The notes under the pieces: generated by a model
Seen by the model: only the letters and a program-made list of their open reading frames with translations
What the model was told of the DNA's origin: nothing
Database searches by the model: none
Assembly (NCBI RefSeq): GCF_014635905.1
Contig: NZ_BMDS01000001.1
Coordinates: 372,001 to 436,000 of the forward strand
Direction of reading: 5' to 3'
Length of the DNA: 64,000 bases
Source of the DNA: Limosilactobacillus caviae
GTDB taxonomy: Bacteria; Bacillota; Bacilli; Lactobacillales; Lactobacillaceae
In this document: piece after piece, positions 24,317 to 32,269 of the stretch
How the letters are laid out: each line of letters starts with the position of its first letter
How positions within the stretch are numbered: position 1 is the stretch's first letter
Translations under genes and position numbers: made by a program

Positions 24317-25134
24317 CCCTAGCTGATGGTAACAAAATGCCGCAAGAGGGTTTTGGCCTGTACAAGGTAGATGGACAGGAAACGATGAATCAGGCGGTAA
24401 GCAAAGCGTATGAGATAGGTTATCGCTTATTCGATACTGCACAACTATATGGCAATGAACAAGAGGTTGGAAATGCCTTTAAACAATTAGCAATTCCACG
24501 TGATAATATTTTTGTTACAACAAAAGTCGCTGAGGGAAACCAGGGCTATGAGAAGGCAATCGAATCGGTCAAAGAATCATTACATAAACTACAAATGGAT
24601 TATGTTGACTTATTACTTGTTCACTGGCCGATTGAACGTTCATTTTTTGATACATGGCGGGCGTTTGAAGAAATGAAGAAGGCGGGACTTACACGATCGA
24701 TTGGTGTAAGCAACTACCAAATGATTCATCTTCAGTATTTAGCAACGCAAGCAAGTGAAATGCCTGTTGTTGATCAAATTGAACTGCATCCCCTATTAAC
24801 GCAAAAACCGCTATTACAATTTAATCGTCAGCATCAAATTGTAACGCAAGCATGGAGTCCGCTTGGCAGGGGAGCCGTTCTTAATGAGTCAATATTAAAA
24901 GATATTGCCGTTGCTCATGATAAATCAACCGCGCAAGTGATTTTACGCTGGCATTTGCAAAACGGCGTGTCATTTATCCCTAAGTCAGTTCACGAAGAAC
25001 GAATCGCACAAAATGCTGATATTTACGATTTTGAACTTAGTGCACAAGAAATGGCGCAGATCGACTCATTAAACGCCTACCATCGGACCGGCCGTGAACC
25101 AGAATTGGTGTATGAATATAATAAGCAATATTAA
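24292..25134 (+). CDS. Aldo/keto reductase
   Basis: A 280-residue NADPH-dependent reductase of the AKR5/2,5-diketo-gluconate reductase-like group. The catalytic tetrad is complete: D48 and Y53 in FDTAQLYGNE, K78 in VTTKV, and H111 in LLLVHWP. The C-terminal cofactor motif FIPKSVHEERIAQN is present. The typical reaction reduces aldehydes or ketones to alcohols in the cytosol. ATG 24292 is the only start that keeps the first beta hairpin; a G-rich AAAGGAAGTGGG lies upstream. It stands alone between the Bce regulator and a convergent pnuC gene, with a shared terminator. The natural substrate is not known. Confidence 0.92.
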   Translation: MDIKDNLLTLADGNKMPQEGFGLYKVDGQETMNQAVSKAYEIGYRLFDTAQLYGNEQEVGNAFKQLAIPRDNIFVTTKVAEGNQGYEKAIESVKESLHKLQMDYVDLLLVHWPIERSFFDTWRAFEEMKKAGLTRSIGVSNYQMIHLQYLATQASEMPVVDQIELHPLLTQKPLLQFNRQHQIVTQAWSPLGRGAVLNESILKDIAVAHDKSTAQVILRWHLQNGVSFIPKSVHEERIAQNADIYDFELSAQEMAQIDSLNAYHRTGREPELVYEYNKQY

Positions 25135-25138
25135 AAAA

Positions 25139-25178
25139 GCAGCAAAGCGATTGGAAAATTATCCACTCACTTTGCTGT
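25139..25178 (+). terminator. Bidirectional terminator between the reductase and pnuC genes
   Basis: CAGCAAAG (25140-25147) pairs with CTTTGCTG (25170-25177), flanked by A and T runs on both sides. It can end both converging transcripts. Confidence 0.75.
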
Positions 25179-25184
25179 TTTGTA

Positions 25185-25937
25185 CTACTCTAGGCCCAGT
25201 TCTTTAGCATAGGCAGATTCTTCTTCACTAAGTCGTTGACGTTCACGTTCGTTATACCATGGTGAAATGGTGAAGGCGAGAACATCATTAATTAGATAGA
25301 TTGAACTATTAACGGCCATTGCTAAAGTAGCTGAACCTTGCTTGTAAGAAACAAACCAAAGTACTAATTGGGCAAGACCGGATGCAAGCCACCAGAAGTA
25401 TTGATTGTTAAAACGTAAGAAACAGATGACACCAGCAGAAAGACTGATGGAGAAACTAATTGCATCAATCCATGGTCGTGGATCATCAGTTAAATTACCA
25501 ATCAAGTAACCTGAAACGAGATATACCGCAATGGTTGCCACAATAGCGATTGACCATGAACGGGCATTGAACTTACGAATCTTAGAAGCCATGTTAACGT
25601 TCCAGTTTGCAGAAAGTAATACTGGTAAATCGAGGGTAATAACATAGGCGATTTGCTCAACAATACTTAAATAATTTTTAGCACTAAAACCAGCAATAAT
25701 GAAACACAGTGCTGATAAAATGCCTAAGAAACCATTTACTGACTTTGCTGCATTAATTGCTAGAACACAAAGGACACCAGGCGTGGTACCGATAAAAGTA
25801 ATGACAGTAACCCATGTTATCGGGGCACTTACTAAGGTCATAACCTGACAGCCTAAACTGAAAAAGAATAGGTAATAGTTTTGTTGTGGCCAGCCCTTTA
25901 ACTGGTGGGCAAGAAATTTTAAATAATTGCTAAGCAT
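25185..25937 (-). CDS. pnuC: Nicotinamide riboside transporter PnuC
   Basis: A 250-residue membrane protein with seven to eight predicted helices of the PnuC family, which takes up nicotinamide riboside for NAD synthesis by facilitated diffusion. Typical elements are WVTVITFIGTTPGVLCVL and WWLASGLAQLVLWFVSYKQGS, close to the WxxW and NxxF substrate-binding helices. The ATG at 25937 (GGGAG 8 bases upstream) is used; a TTG one codon earlier is possible. A small palindrome CACAATATGTTGTG lies at 25994-26007 in its upstream region and could be a regulator site. It is monocistronic. Confidence 0.9.
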   Translation of the reverse strand: MLSNYLKFLAHQLKGWPQQNYYLFFFSLGCQVMTLVSAPITWVTVITFIGTTPGVLCVLAINAAKSVNGFLGILSALCFIIAGFSAKNYLSIVEQIAYVITLDLPVLLSANWNVNMASKIRKFNARSWSIAIVATIAVYLVSGYLIGNLTDDPRPWIDAISFSISLSAGVICFLRFNNQYFWWLASGLAQLVLWFVSYKQGSATLAMAVNSSIYLINDVLAFTISPWYNERERQRLSEEESAYAKELGLE

Positions 25938-26185
25938 CAATATAACTCCCTCTACTATATGTTGTATAAGTTGTGCTTTATATCAGTTAAGAACACAATA
26001 TGTTGTGGCTATAAAAAGCGACGTTTAATAGTATAGCGGGTCAAAATCAGAGATGCAATACCTAAAATTTTGTTTAATCAGTTGCTTAGAGCAATTGAAC
26101 AGCGAGGGATTAACCCTATTACCGAAAATAATAAATTAAAAAATTTTTGCTGTAATATTAAAGAAACTAAAATAGCTTATCAATG
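25938..26185. other. AT-rich intergenic region upstream of pnuC
   Basis: It holds the pnuC leader and promoter region and a 14-base imperfect palindrome CACAATATGTTGTG (25994-26007). The stretch nearest greA (26070-26185) shows no ribosome site, no hairpin with a T tract and no credible gene. Confidence 0.4.
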
Positions 26186-26683
26186 TTATAACTCAACTTT
26201 AACAATCTTAACCCGATATGATGATTGTGGCGCTTCAACGGTTACAATGGTTCCGGCGGTTTGATGAAGGAGGGCTTGACCGAGCGGGGAGTCGAAGGAG
26301 ATCTTTTGTTTAGCAATATCAGCTTCTTGCTTACCAACAATATGGTAGATTTCTTGCTCATCATCATCTTCAAATTCAATTGTGACGGTCGTACCAAGGT
26401 CAACAGTATGATCATCGCTAGGAGTCACAATTTCAGCGTATTGAAGCTGCTTGTTGAGATAACGCAGCCGGCTTTCGAGGTGGCGAAGTTCTCGCTTAGC
26501 AGTACTGTATTCCGTGTTTTCTGATAAGTCGCCAAGGGCGCGGGCAGCTTTTAACTGTTCTATTTTTGCTGGACGCTGCTTTTGTAATCCAGCAATTTGT
26601 TCCTCAATTTCATGATAACCATTAGCAGTCATTTTTTGAAAATAGACATTTTTCATTGCTTCTTGAATCTTTTTTCGTTGCAT
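26186..26683 (-). CDS. greA: Transcription elongation factor GreA
   Basis: A 165-residue GreA-family protein that enters the RNA polymerase secondary channel and makes it cleave backtracked RNA. Residues 15-85 form the antiparallel coiled coil with the tip sequence ALGDLSENTEYSTAKRE, which has the acidic D and E residues that hold the catalytic magnesium. The C-terminal domain is FKBP-like (TVTIEFEDDDEQEIYHIVG ... SPLGQALL). AAGGAG lies 11 bases upstream of the ATG. Lactobacilli often carry two greA copies; this one is a single gene, and a second copy would be outside the window. Confidence 0.92.
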   Translation of the reverse strand: MQRKKIQEAMKNVYFQKMTANGYHEIEEQIAGLQKQRPAKIEQLKAARALGDLSENTEYSTAKRELRHLESRLRYLNKQLQYAEIVTPSDDHTVDLGTTVTIEFEDDDEQEIYHIVGKQEADIAKQKISFDSPLGQALLHQTAGTIVTVEAPQSSYRVKIVKVEL

Positions 26684-26788
26684 TGGTATAATATCTCCTT
26701 ATGTATTAACAATCTAGTTATATTTACTAGATATAATTATGATATGATAGAAAGGAAAATTCAATTTGGAGACGGAGGACAATAGATA

Positions 26789-27907
26789 ATGAACGAACAA
26801 GAACAGCATATTGACCAGTTCCTTACTTCGTCCAACTATCATCAGTTATCTGCTAATCAGCAAAAACATGCACAGGATATTTTGACTCGTTTTAATAACC
26901 AGATGGCAAATGATCAGCATTTGACCGATACTACTTGGACACCAGAAGCAGTAAAAGCGGTCATGGTCGGGGAATTTATCGCTGATCCATCATTAACTAA
27001 TCAATTTGGGATTGCGGTTGTTCCGGTTTTACGTGCTTACCAAGAATTTTTGAAAGTTGATAATCTCGCTGAAGTCGTTAAGGCAATGGAAGAACAACGA
27101 ACAAAAATGAATGAATGTCGTAAAGCACATAAGACATGGGCCCAATTACACGGGGATGAAGAGCGCGAAGAAGAATCAGCGCCAGTTCAGGAAACTCCAG
27201 CTAAAGAAAAAGTTACATGGACACCTGAAAAATTTAAGGACTTGTTAGCAAATATTCAACAAGCTATTAAGACTGATCCGCACTTTAACAACCTTGAATT
27301 GGATAATGTCGAACTGAATTATGTTGTACAAGAGTTCTTAGAATTAATGGTTCAAGAATGTGCTGAATATCCAGATCAGTGGACTTTCAGTAACTTACAG
27401 CGGGTATTGGGCATGATGATGCCATTGGATCCGCATATTTCAATAAAGCAGATTCATAATATTGTACCAAGTGCACAGGCATTATTTGAATATATGAAGC
27501 AAAATGATTATATTGACATGGATCAGTATAAGCTCGGTTTAAAGGCAATTGCCAATATGCAACCGTCGGAAGACATGCTTGCTTCATTAAATCGTGATGA
27601 ACGTGAAACGCAATTAGTTCTATCGTTCATTAATAGTAATGGAATCGATACAGATGATGCAGATGTGGCTGAAGCATGGATGGATGATCATAAGCAAGAA
27701 GTTGCTGACTTTATGCGTGGCCTGTTAAATCCATGGGGTGAATATGAGCGGAAACGTTTAATTAAGCGTCAACGTGAAATGCAACAAAAGCAACAGCAAC
27801 AAATGGCTGTAAGTGACCATACCGATTCGCAGTTAAAGCGGAAGAAAAAGTCGCTTCAAGGTATTAAGTTTAGTAAAAAGGCCCGGCGCAAGTTACGTCG
27901 TCGGTAA
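26789..27907 (+). CDS. Hypothetical cytosolic protein, 372 aa
   Basis: I do not recognise a family. The protein is hydrophilic and helix-rich, with an acidic N-terminal two-thirds, a repeat-like pair of segments each starting with TWTPE (about residues 49 and 146), and a strongly basic C-terminus (KRKKKSLQGIKFSKKARRKLRRR) that could bind nucleic acid or ribosomes. It has no signal peptide or membrane helix. GGAGG-like GACGGAGGA precedes the ATG. A TATGAT box region lies about 45 bases upstream. It is followed after 21 bases by another unknown gene with a strong ribosome site, so both probably form one transcript ended by the hairpin at 28273-28303. Confidence 0.75.
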   Translation: MNEQEQHIDQFLTSSNYHQLSANQQKHAQDILTRFNNQMANDQHLTDTTWTPEAVKAVMVGEFIADPSLTNQFGIAVVPVLRAYQEFLKVDNLAEVVKAMEEQRTKMNECRKAHKTWAQLHGDEEREEESAPVQETPAKEKVTWTPEKFKDLLANIQQAIKTDPHFNNLELDNVELNYVVQEFLELMVQECAEYPDQWTFSNLQRVLGMMMPLDPHISIKQIHNIVPSAQALFEYMKQNDYIDMDQYKLGLKAIANMQPSEDMLASLNRDERETQLVLSFINSNGIDTDDADVAEAWMDDHKQEVADFMRGLLNPWGEYERKRLIKRQREMQQKQQQQMAVSDHTDSQLKRKKKSLQGIKFSKKARRKLRRR

Positions 27908-27928
27908 TTAATAAAGGAGGAATCCGTA

Positions 27929-28255
27929 ATGAGCGTTGAAATTCCAGAAAATATGGAAGATGTAGCAATGCAACTAGCTCAACACAAGGTCCGCGGTGAG
28001 CAGGTTGATGAAACAACTGTTATTCAAAATGCGGTTCGGGATATACTCCAAGCATTTTTTGACGAAGCTCTTGAAGGTCATTATGATGATGTTAACTGGG
28101 ATGAAAATGACTTAGTTGTTACTGATGTTATGGGTAATGAGGCTGGTCGTGTTCACCCACAGTCAGATTCATTTGTTAATGATTTTAAGACGGATGCTGA
28201 CTCGTTAATTGAACGACTCGAGGAGGAAACGGCTAGAATTGTTGGTGGTCGTTAA
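27929..28255 (+). CDS. Hypothetical acidic protein, 108 aa
   Basis: A small very acidic protein (many Asp and Glu) with no signal peptide, membrane segment or known motif. AAAGGAGG stands 8 bases before the ATG, so it is well translated. It is the second gene of a two-gene transcript behind a protein with a strongly basic tail. An acidic partner of that basic protein is a reasonable guess, but nothing in the sequence proves it. It ends just before a strong bidirectional terminator. Confidence 0.7.
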   Translation: MSVEIPENMEDVAMQLAQHKVRGEQVDETTVIQNAVRDILQAFFDEALEGHYDDVNWDENDLVVTDVMGNEAGRVHPQSDSFVNDFKTDADSLIERLEEETARIVGGR

Positions 28256-28272
28256 AGCCTAATAAAAGAAAA

Positions 28273-28303
28273 AATGACCAGTGGAATATTTCCATTGGTC
28301 ATT
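28273..28303. terminator. Bidirectional terminator
   Basis: AATGACCAGTGGAA (28273-28286) pairs with TTCCATTGGTCATT (28290-28303), one G-T pair, with a 3-base loop. An A run precedes it and a T-rich run follows, so it serves both the gene at 27929 and the convergent gene at 28311. Confidence 0.85.
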
Positions 28304-28310
28304 TCTCTTT

Positions 28311-28535
28311 TTAAAGACGATTTTTAATTTCATATGGCTTGGATTTTTTGTGCTCAGCTGGTAAAGCATCTTTAGCATAAAAAATAGCATATTCTTTATC
28401 GTTAGGATCCTTTGCGATAACAAGATCGTCATTGCGACGCTCGCGCTTGAAAATTTGGCCCTTCCGAACTGCTTCATTGTAATCATTAATGTTAGCAACT
28501 GAATCGCCAGGATTAAAGAAAATTCTTGTTTCCAT
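28311..28535 (-). CDS. Small hypothetical protein, 74 aa
   Basis: The start at 28535 is preceded by AAGGAGG with 8 bases spacing; longer frames would include that ribosome site. The product is a charged 74-residue protein with the segment NPGDSVANINDYNEAVRKGQIFKRERR and no signal or membrane segment. I do not recognise a family. It begins 13 bases behind the PEBP-like gene and is probably the last gene of a four-gene operon (esterase, phosphatase, PEBP-like, this). Its function is unknown. Confidence 0.7.
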   Translation of the reverse strand: METRIFFNPGDSVANINDYNEAVRKGQIFKRERRNDDLVIAKDPNDKEYAIFYAKDALPAEHKKSKPYEIKNRL

Positions 28536-28548
28536 TGTCATTTCCTCC

Positions 28549-29055
28549 TTACGCACGACTTGGTAAATCAACTTGTACTTTTGCTAGAATATGTCCTTTG
28601 GCGGCGTGAATGAAATCATTAAGCCAGTACTTGTTTTCTAAGGGTAATGTGTCATCCAAGGCAAACACCATTAAGGTATAGTTATGAGTTTTATCAGGTG
28701 GTTGTGGACCTACATAGCCGCTGGTAATAAGTGGATCGCCATTTACTAGTGAACCGGCATTACTATTATTTCCTTGAACGAATTGAGCGGCTAAGTTTCG
28801 ACTAGCATTAGCAGGAATATCCGTTAATGTTCCGGGGATGTTAGCTGCTAGCCAATGGATCCACGTGAAACCACAAACAGGTGTTGAATCGTAATCAACA
28901 AATACAATCGCAAATGTTTTGGTATCGGCAGGAGCGTCTGTAATCTTTATTGGGAAAGACTTGATTGGGTGATCAGCTAATATATCCGCTGCAGGCGCGT
29001 ATTTACCATATTCATCGGCTAACATTCCGTTAACTAATGGTACTGAGATTTGCAT
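28549..29055 (-). CDS. YbhB/YbcL-type PEBP (Raf kinase inhibitor-like) protein
   Basis: A 168-residue protein of the bacterial phosphatidylethanolamine-binding-protein family. The ligand-pocket motifs are clear: FVDYDSTPVCGFTWIHWLAANIP (DxD...HW core) and SGYVGPQPPDKTHNYTLMVFALD (GPxPP...H). Length is typical. It has no signal peptide, so it acts in the cytosol. The bacterial members have no well-defined function; binding of small anionic ligands or inhibition of proteases has been suggested for relatives. It lies between a tyrosine phosphatase gene and a small unknown gene in one operon. Confidence 0.9.
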   Translation of the reverse strand: MQISVPLVNGMLADEYGKYAPAADILADHPIKSFPIKITDAPADTKTFAIVFVDYDSTPVCGFTWIHWLAANIPGTLTDIPANASRNLAAQFVQGNNSNAGSLVNGDPLITSGYVGPQPPDKTHNYTLMVFALDDTLPLENKYWLNDFIHAAKGHILAKVQVDLPSRA

Positions 29056-29089
29056 AAAAATCCCTCCTCATAAACAATTATAATCTAGG

Positions 29090-29872
29090 TCAGTCTAAAT
29101 ACAATTCCCGCAGTTCTTTTATTTCAGCAGGAGTTATCCCGAGATATTCATTAAGGTAATGATCAACATTTCCATAATTTTGATTAATATTTTTTATTGC
29201 GGTATTGATATAATCAGGTGCGACAGAAGCAAGGGCGGCACGATTCGTTACCAATTCTTCACTAGCCCCGTTATCCCGCATTTCTTGTAGCCAGTTATTT
29301 CGGAACTCTTGGGTAACAGTATTAGTCAATAAGTAATCTTCTATAATAACTTTTTGTTCTACCCCTAGAGCGCTAAGGATAAGAAATGATGCCATTCCAG
29401 TCCTATCTTTTCCAGCAGTGCAGTGAAAAAGCAAGGCACCGTGTTTATTGCTTAATAGAAGCTTAAATAAATCTTGATATGCTTGCTTTGCAGAATTGAC
29501 AGTTGTCATTCGCTGGTAGACATCAATCATATGATGATATCCATTACCCGGCTTCTGCATTTGTGCAGCGATTTCCTCATCACTGTGCGATGCATCGGTT
29601 TCATCTGATTCAAAAACCGGTAAATGATAGTAAGCAGCAGTAGCAGGAACACGGTCAGGAGCCTTTTTTACCTCATCAGGGGCACGCAGGTCAACATCAA
29701 TTGTAACCGGGATTGCGTCTAGTACTTTTAAATCATCTTGTCCCAATCGAGCGAGCGATCCAGTTCGAAGCAGACGTTGCCATTTCGTCGTGTGGCCGTC
29801 GCTAGTAGGATAGCCGCCTAGGTCGCGGAAATTATAGCCATTTTTTATTGGTAATAATCGTTGGTTAGCCAT
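29090..29872 (-). CDS. Tyrosine/dual-specificity protein phosphatase
   Basis: A 260-residue phosphatase of the bacterial Tyr_phosphatase3 (LipA/MptpB-like) group. The P-loop HCTAGKDRTG (CX5R) is at about residues 153-162, with the preceding AYQDLFKLLLSNKHGALLFHC. The N-terminus NFRDLGGYPTSDG and the LRTGSLARL stretch are family marks. These enzymes remove phosphate from tyrosine or from phosphoinositides. The ATG at 29872 has GAGGAGG 6 bases upstream; the longer frame to 29887 would overlap that site. There is no secretion signal. The operon partners are a GDSL esterase upstream and a PEBP protein downstream. Confidence 0.9.
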   Translation of the reverse strand: MANQRLLPIKNGYNFRDLGGYPTSDGHTTKWQRLLRTGSLARLGQDDLKVLDAIPVTIDVDLRAPDEVKKAPDRVPATAAYYHLPVFESDETDASHSDEEIAAQMQKPGNGYHHMIDVYQRMTTVNSAKQAYQDLFKLLLSNKHGALLFHCTAGKDRTGMASFLILSALGVEQKVIIEDYLLTNTVTQEFRNNWLQEMRDNGASEELVTNRAALASVAPDYINTAIKNINQNYGNVDHYLNEYLGITPAEIKELRELYLD

Positions 29873-29901
29873 AGGAATCCTCCTCATATTATTTCTTAGT
29901 T

Positions 29902-30870
29902 TTATTGTACACTGGATTTATGTAAAAGCGGACTTAAAGCTTTTGCCAGCATTTTTCCTTCTGCAATGGCGCCTCGCTGATCGGGGTGTAATCCATCTGT
30001 AAAACTATGCTTCCAGCTATTTGTTTCGATGATGGGACACTGATGATTAGCTGCAATTGACCGAATTTCTTGGGCAAAAGTTTGACTAAATGGAATCATT
30101 ATTGTCAACGGGGTATTTGGAAAAGTTAATTTGATTTGTTGGACAAACAAGTCAAAAGCGGCAATGAATTGTTTTACAGGGAACCGGCGATCGTTGACAC
30201 CTAAGTTAAGTACTGTTAAATCAGGACGGTTAGGGGTCCATAAGTCTTGCGCATCGATTCTTGCTAAAAACTTATTAGCAGTAGGAACGCCACCAGTGGC
30301 AGAACGTAATACCCCGCCAGCGGAATAGGCAATTCGCACGCTATCGGTATTGAGGATATCAGCGCTAATGGCTGCATAATTTTTCTCGGGACGATAATCA
30401 AATGAAGGATGGTCACCAGCAACCCAGCATCCAGCAGTAATAGAGTCGCCAATAAAGTTGATTATTGACCGTTTGGAAGATTGTATAAGGTTTCCTTGAT
30501 TTAGAATAATTCCCTTGATCGCAAAGCCCTCATTACCAGTCCATACTTCATCAATATCGGTATTACCAGCTGCCATAATCTCAATAATATGTGATTCAGG
30601 GCTTACAGAAATTGCGATTTTTCCTAAAGCAGCTTGATAGCGATGCCAGTCCCCGTTATCAATCCGAATAGCAAAAACCTGGCTTGGTGAAAGGAAGTTT
30701 TGATTTGCGATAACTTCCACATAGCACTTGGTTGCTCCTTGAATTTTAAAACGTAGATAACTACCCAAATTGGTTGTATACAAGGCGGAAGTGTTGTTAA
30801 TTTTTTTAACCGTCCAACGACCTGTCCGCGAAGCAAGCTTAATTAAATCTTTTGGGATATATTTTTTCAT
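29902..30870 (-). CDS. SGNH/GDSL-type esterase, probably carbohydrate-active
   Basis: A 322-residue hydrolase. Residues 1-120 look like a small beta-sandwich (FKIQGATKCYVEV, FAIRIDNG) as seen at the N-terminus of CE2-type acetyl-xylan esterases; residues 135-322 are the SGNH domain with block I GDSITAG (catalytic Ser), block III LGVNDRR and block V DGLHPD (Asp, His). No signal peptide is seen, so it would deacetylate imported sugars. GGAGG precedes the ATG. A CcpA-like palindrome lies 71 bases upstream. It leads a four-gene minus-strand operon and diverges from galK. Confidence 0.88.
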   Translation of the reverse strand: MKKYIPKDLIKLASRTGRWTVKKINNTSALYTTNLGSYLRFKIQGATKCYVEVIANQNFLSPSQVFAIRIDNGDWHRYQAALGKIAISVSPESHIIEIMAAGNTDIDEVWTGNEGFAIKGIILNQGNLIQSSKRSIINFIGDSITAGCWVAGDHPSFDYRPEKNYAAISADILNTDSVRIAYSAGGVLRSATGGVPTANKFLARIDAQDLWTPNRPDLTVLNLGVNDRRFPVKQFIAAFDLFVQQIKLTFPNTPLTIMIPFSQTFAQEIRSIAANHQCPIIETNSWKHSFTDGLHPDQRGAIAEGKMLAKALSPLLHKSSVQ

Positions 30871-30940
30871 AAAAAGCCTCCGTCTATGTTAAATAGTGTA
30901 GCATTTTGACAGGCGACGGGGCTATTTATTTTTATTTTAT

Positions 30941-30954
30941 AGAAAACGTTTTCT
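30941..30954. promoter_or_regulatory. CcpA-type cre site between the esterase and galK genes
   Basis: AGAAAACGTTTTCT is a perfect palindrome and matches 12 of 14 positions of the cre consensus TGWAANCGNTNWCA. It sits between the divergent esterase and galactose operons and could affect either. A second weaker match, TGAAAGCGCTTGTT (30973-30986), overlaps the galK -35 box. Confidence 0.6.
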
Positions 30955-30984
30955 TTATTGATAACATTAATTTGAAAGCGCTTG

Positions 30985-31013
30985 TTGACGGGCGGGTGAA
31001 AAAGGAGTAAATT
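30985..31013 (+). promoter_or_regulatory. Promoter of the galactose operon
   Basis: TTGACG (30985-30990), a 17-base spacer and TAAATT (31008-31013) form a reasonable sigma-A promoter. The expected start, near 31020, falls in the palindrome at 31018-31035. Confidence 0.65.
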
Positions 31014-31017
31014 ATAT

Positions 31018-31035
31018 TTAGTAAAAGTTTACTAA
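31018..31035. promoter_or_regulatory. Galactose repressor operator upstream of galK
   Basis: TTAGTAAAAGTTTACTAA has perfect 8-bp arms around two central bases. It sits just behind the galK promoter, where a LacI-type repressor would block initiation. A near copy lies in front of the galactoside permease (40420-40437). Confidence 0.75.
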
Positions 31036-31064
31036 TGTTTGTTTGATGTATGGAGGTTATTCTG

Positions 31065-32243
31065 ATGGATAAGCAACAATTTTTAGCTGAATACCAAGAC
31101 GTCTTTAAGGAACCAGGACAAGATGTATTTTTCTCACCAGGTCGGATCAATGTAATTGGGGAACACACTGATTATAATGGCGGACACGTTTTCCCTTGTG
31201 CTATTAGTATTGGTACGTATGGAGTATATGGTCTGCGTGAAGATACAACGGTTGCTATCTACTCGGCAAACTCAGCCAAGGAAGAAGATAGTAAGATTAT
31301 TACTTTTGATATTAATGATGAAGAACCACAAAGCGCAAAAGATGAGAAGTGGGTTAATTACTTCAAAGGGATGCTGGTTTACTTAAAGCAACGCGGTTTT
31401 AAGATTGACCATGGTTTTAATTTATACATTCATGGATTCCTTCCATATGGTTCAGGCTTATCGTCGTCTGCATCAATTGAAATGCTGATGGGTAATATCT
31501 TAAAAGATGAATTTAACCTTGACATTGATGAGATTGAACTTGTTAAGCTTGGTCAAAAAACGGAAAATGATTTTGTCGGCTTAAACTCTGGAATTATGGA
31601 CCAATTCGCGGTTGGAATGGGTAAAGAAAATAATGCAATTTACCTTGACTGTAATACCCTTGAATATAAGTACTTGCCACTTGAACTAGGTGACTACGAA
31701 ATCGTGATTATGAGTACCAATAAGAACCACTCATTAGCAGGTTCAAAGTATAATGAGCGGGTTCAAGAATGTGAAGAAGCTGTTAACCGGCTTAATAAGA
31801 AACTTAATATTACTAAACTTGGTGAATTAGATTCCGATACGTTCGATCAATACACTTACTTAATTAATGATGACACGTTAATTCGCCGTGCCCGTCATGC
31901 TGTTAGTGAAAACGAACGAACAAAGAAGGCCATTGACGCAATGGAAAAGGGTGACCTTGAAGAATTAGGCCGGTTAATCAATGCTTCTCATGTCTCGCTT
32001 AAATATGATTATGAAGTTACCGGAAAAGAATTAGATACACTAGCTGAAAATGCATGGGGTCAGCCAGGCTGCCTTGGTGCTCGAATGGTCGGTGGCGGAT
32101 TTGCTGGTAGTGCAATCGCCATTGTTAAAAAGTCAGCTGCCGATGAATTTAAGAAAAATGTTGGTAAAATTTACCGTGACAAGATTGGTTATGACGCTAG
32201 TTTCTATGATGCTGAAGTTGTTGATGGACCACATAAGCTTTAA
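31065..32243 (+). CDS. galK: Galactokinase
   Basis: A 392-residue GHMP kinase that phosphorylates galactose to galactose 1-phosphate, first step of the Leloir pathway. The galactokinase signature SPGRINVIGEHTDYNGGHVFP is near residues 28-48, the ATP loop PYGSGLSSSASIE near 127-139, and the C-terminal GGGFAGSAIAIV motif near 340. ATG 31065 has TGGAGG 8 bases upstream; the GTG/ATG-like start 15 bases earlier would precede this ribosome site. It is the first gene of galK-galT-galR. It is controlled by the operator at 31018-31035 and probably by CcpA. Confidence 0.96.
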   Translation: MDKQQFLAEYQDVFKEPGQDVFFSPGRINVIGEHTDYNGGHVFPCAISIGTYGVYGLREDTTVAIYSANSAKEEDSKIITFDINDEEPQSAKDEKWVNYFKGMLVYLKQRGFKIDHGFNLYIHGFLPYGSGLSSSASIEMLMGNILKDEFNLDIDEIELVKLGQKTENDFVGLNSGIMDQFAVGMGKENNAIYLDCNTLEYKYLPLELGDYEIVIMSTNKNHSLAGSKYNERVQECEEAVNRLNKKLNITKLGELDSDTFDQYTYLINDDTLIRRARHAVSENERTKKAIDAMEKGDLEELGRLINASHVSLKYDYEVTGKELDTLAENAWGQPGCLGARMVGGGFAGSAIAIVKKSAADEFKKNVGKIYRDKIGYDASFYDAEVVDGPHKL

Positions 32244-32269
32244 TAGTATTTTAGTGGGGGAATGAGAAA

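Noticed and set aside
25994-26007. CACAATATGTTGTG as a definite regulator site for pnuC
   Set aside because: It is short and AT-rich with an asymmetric centre, and no regulator is adjacent, so it is only mentioned.
26070-26264. 64-codon frame between pnuC and greA
   Set aside because: It starts with TTG without a ribosome site and runs antisense into greA.
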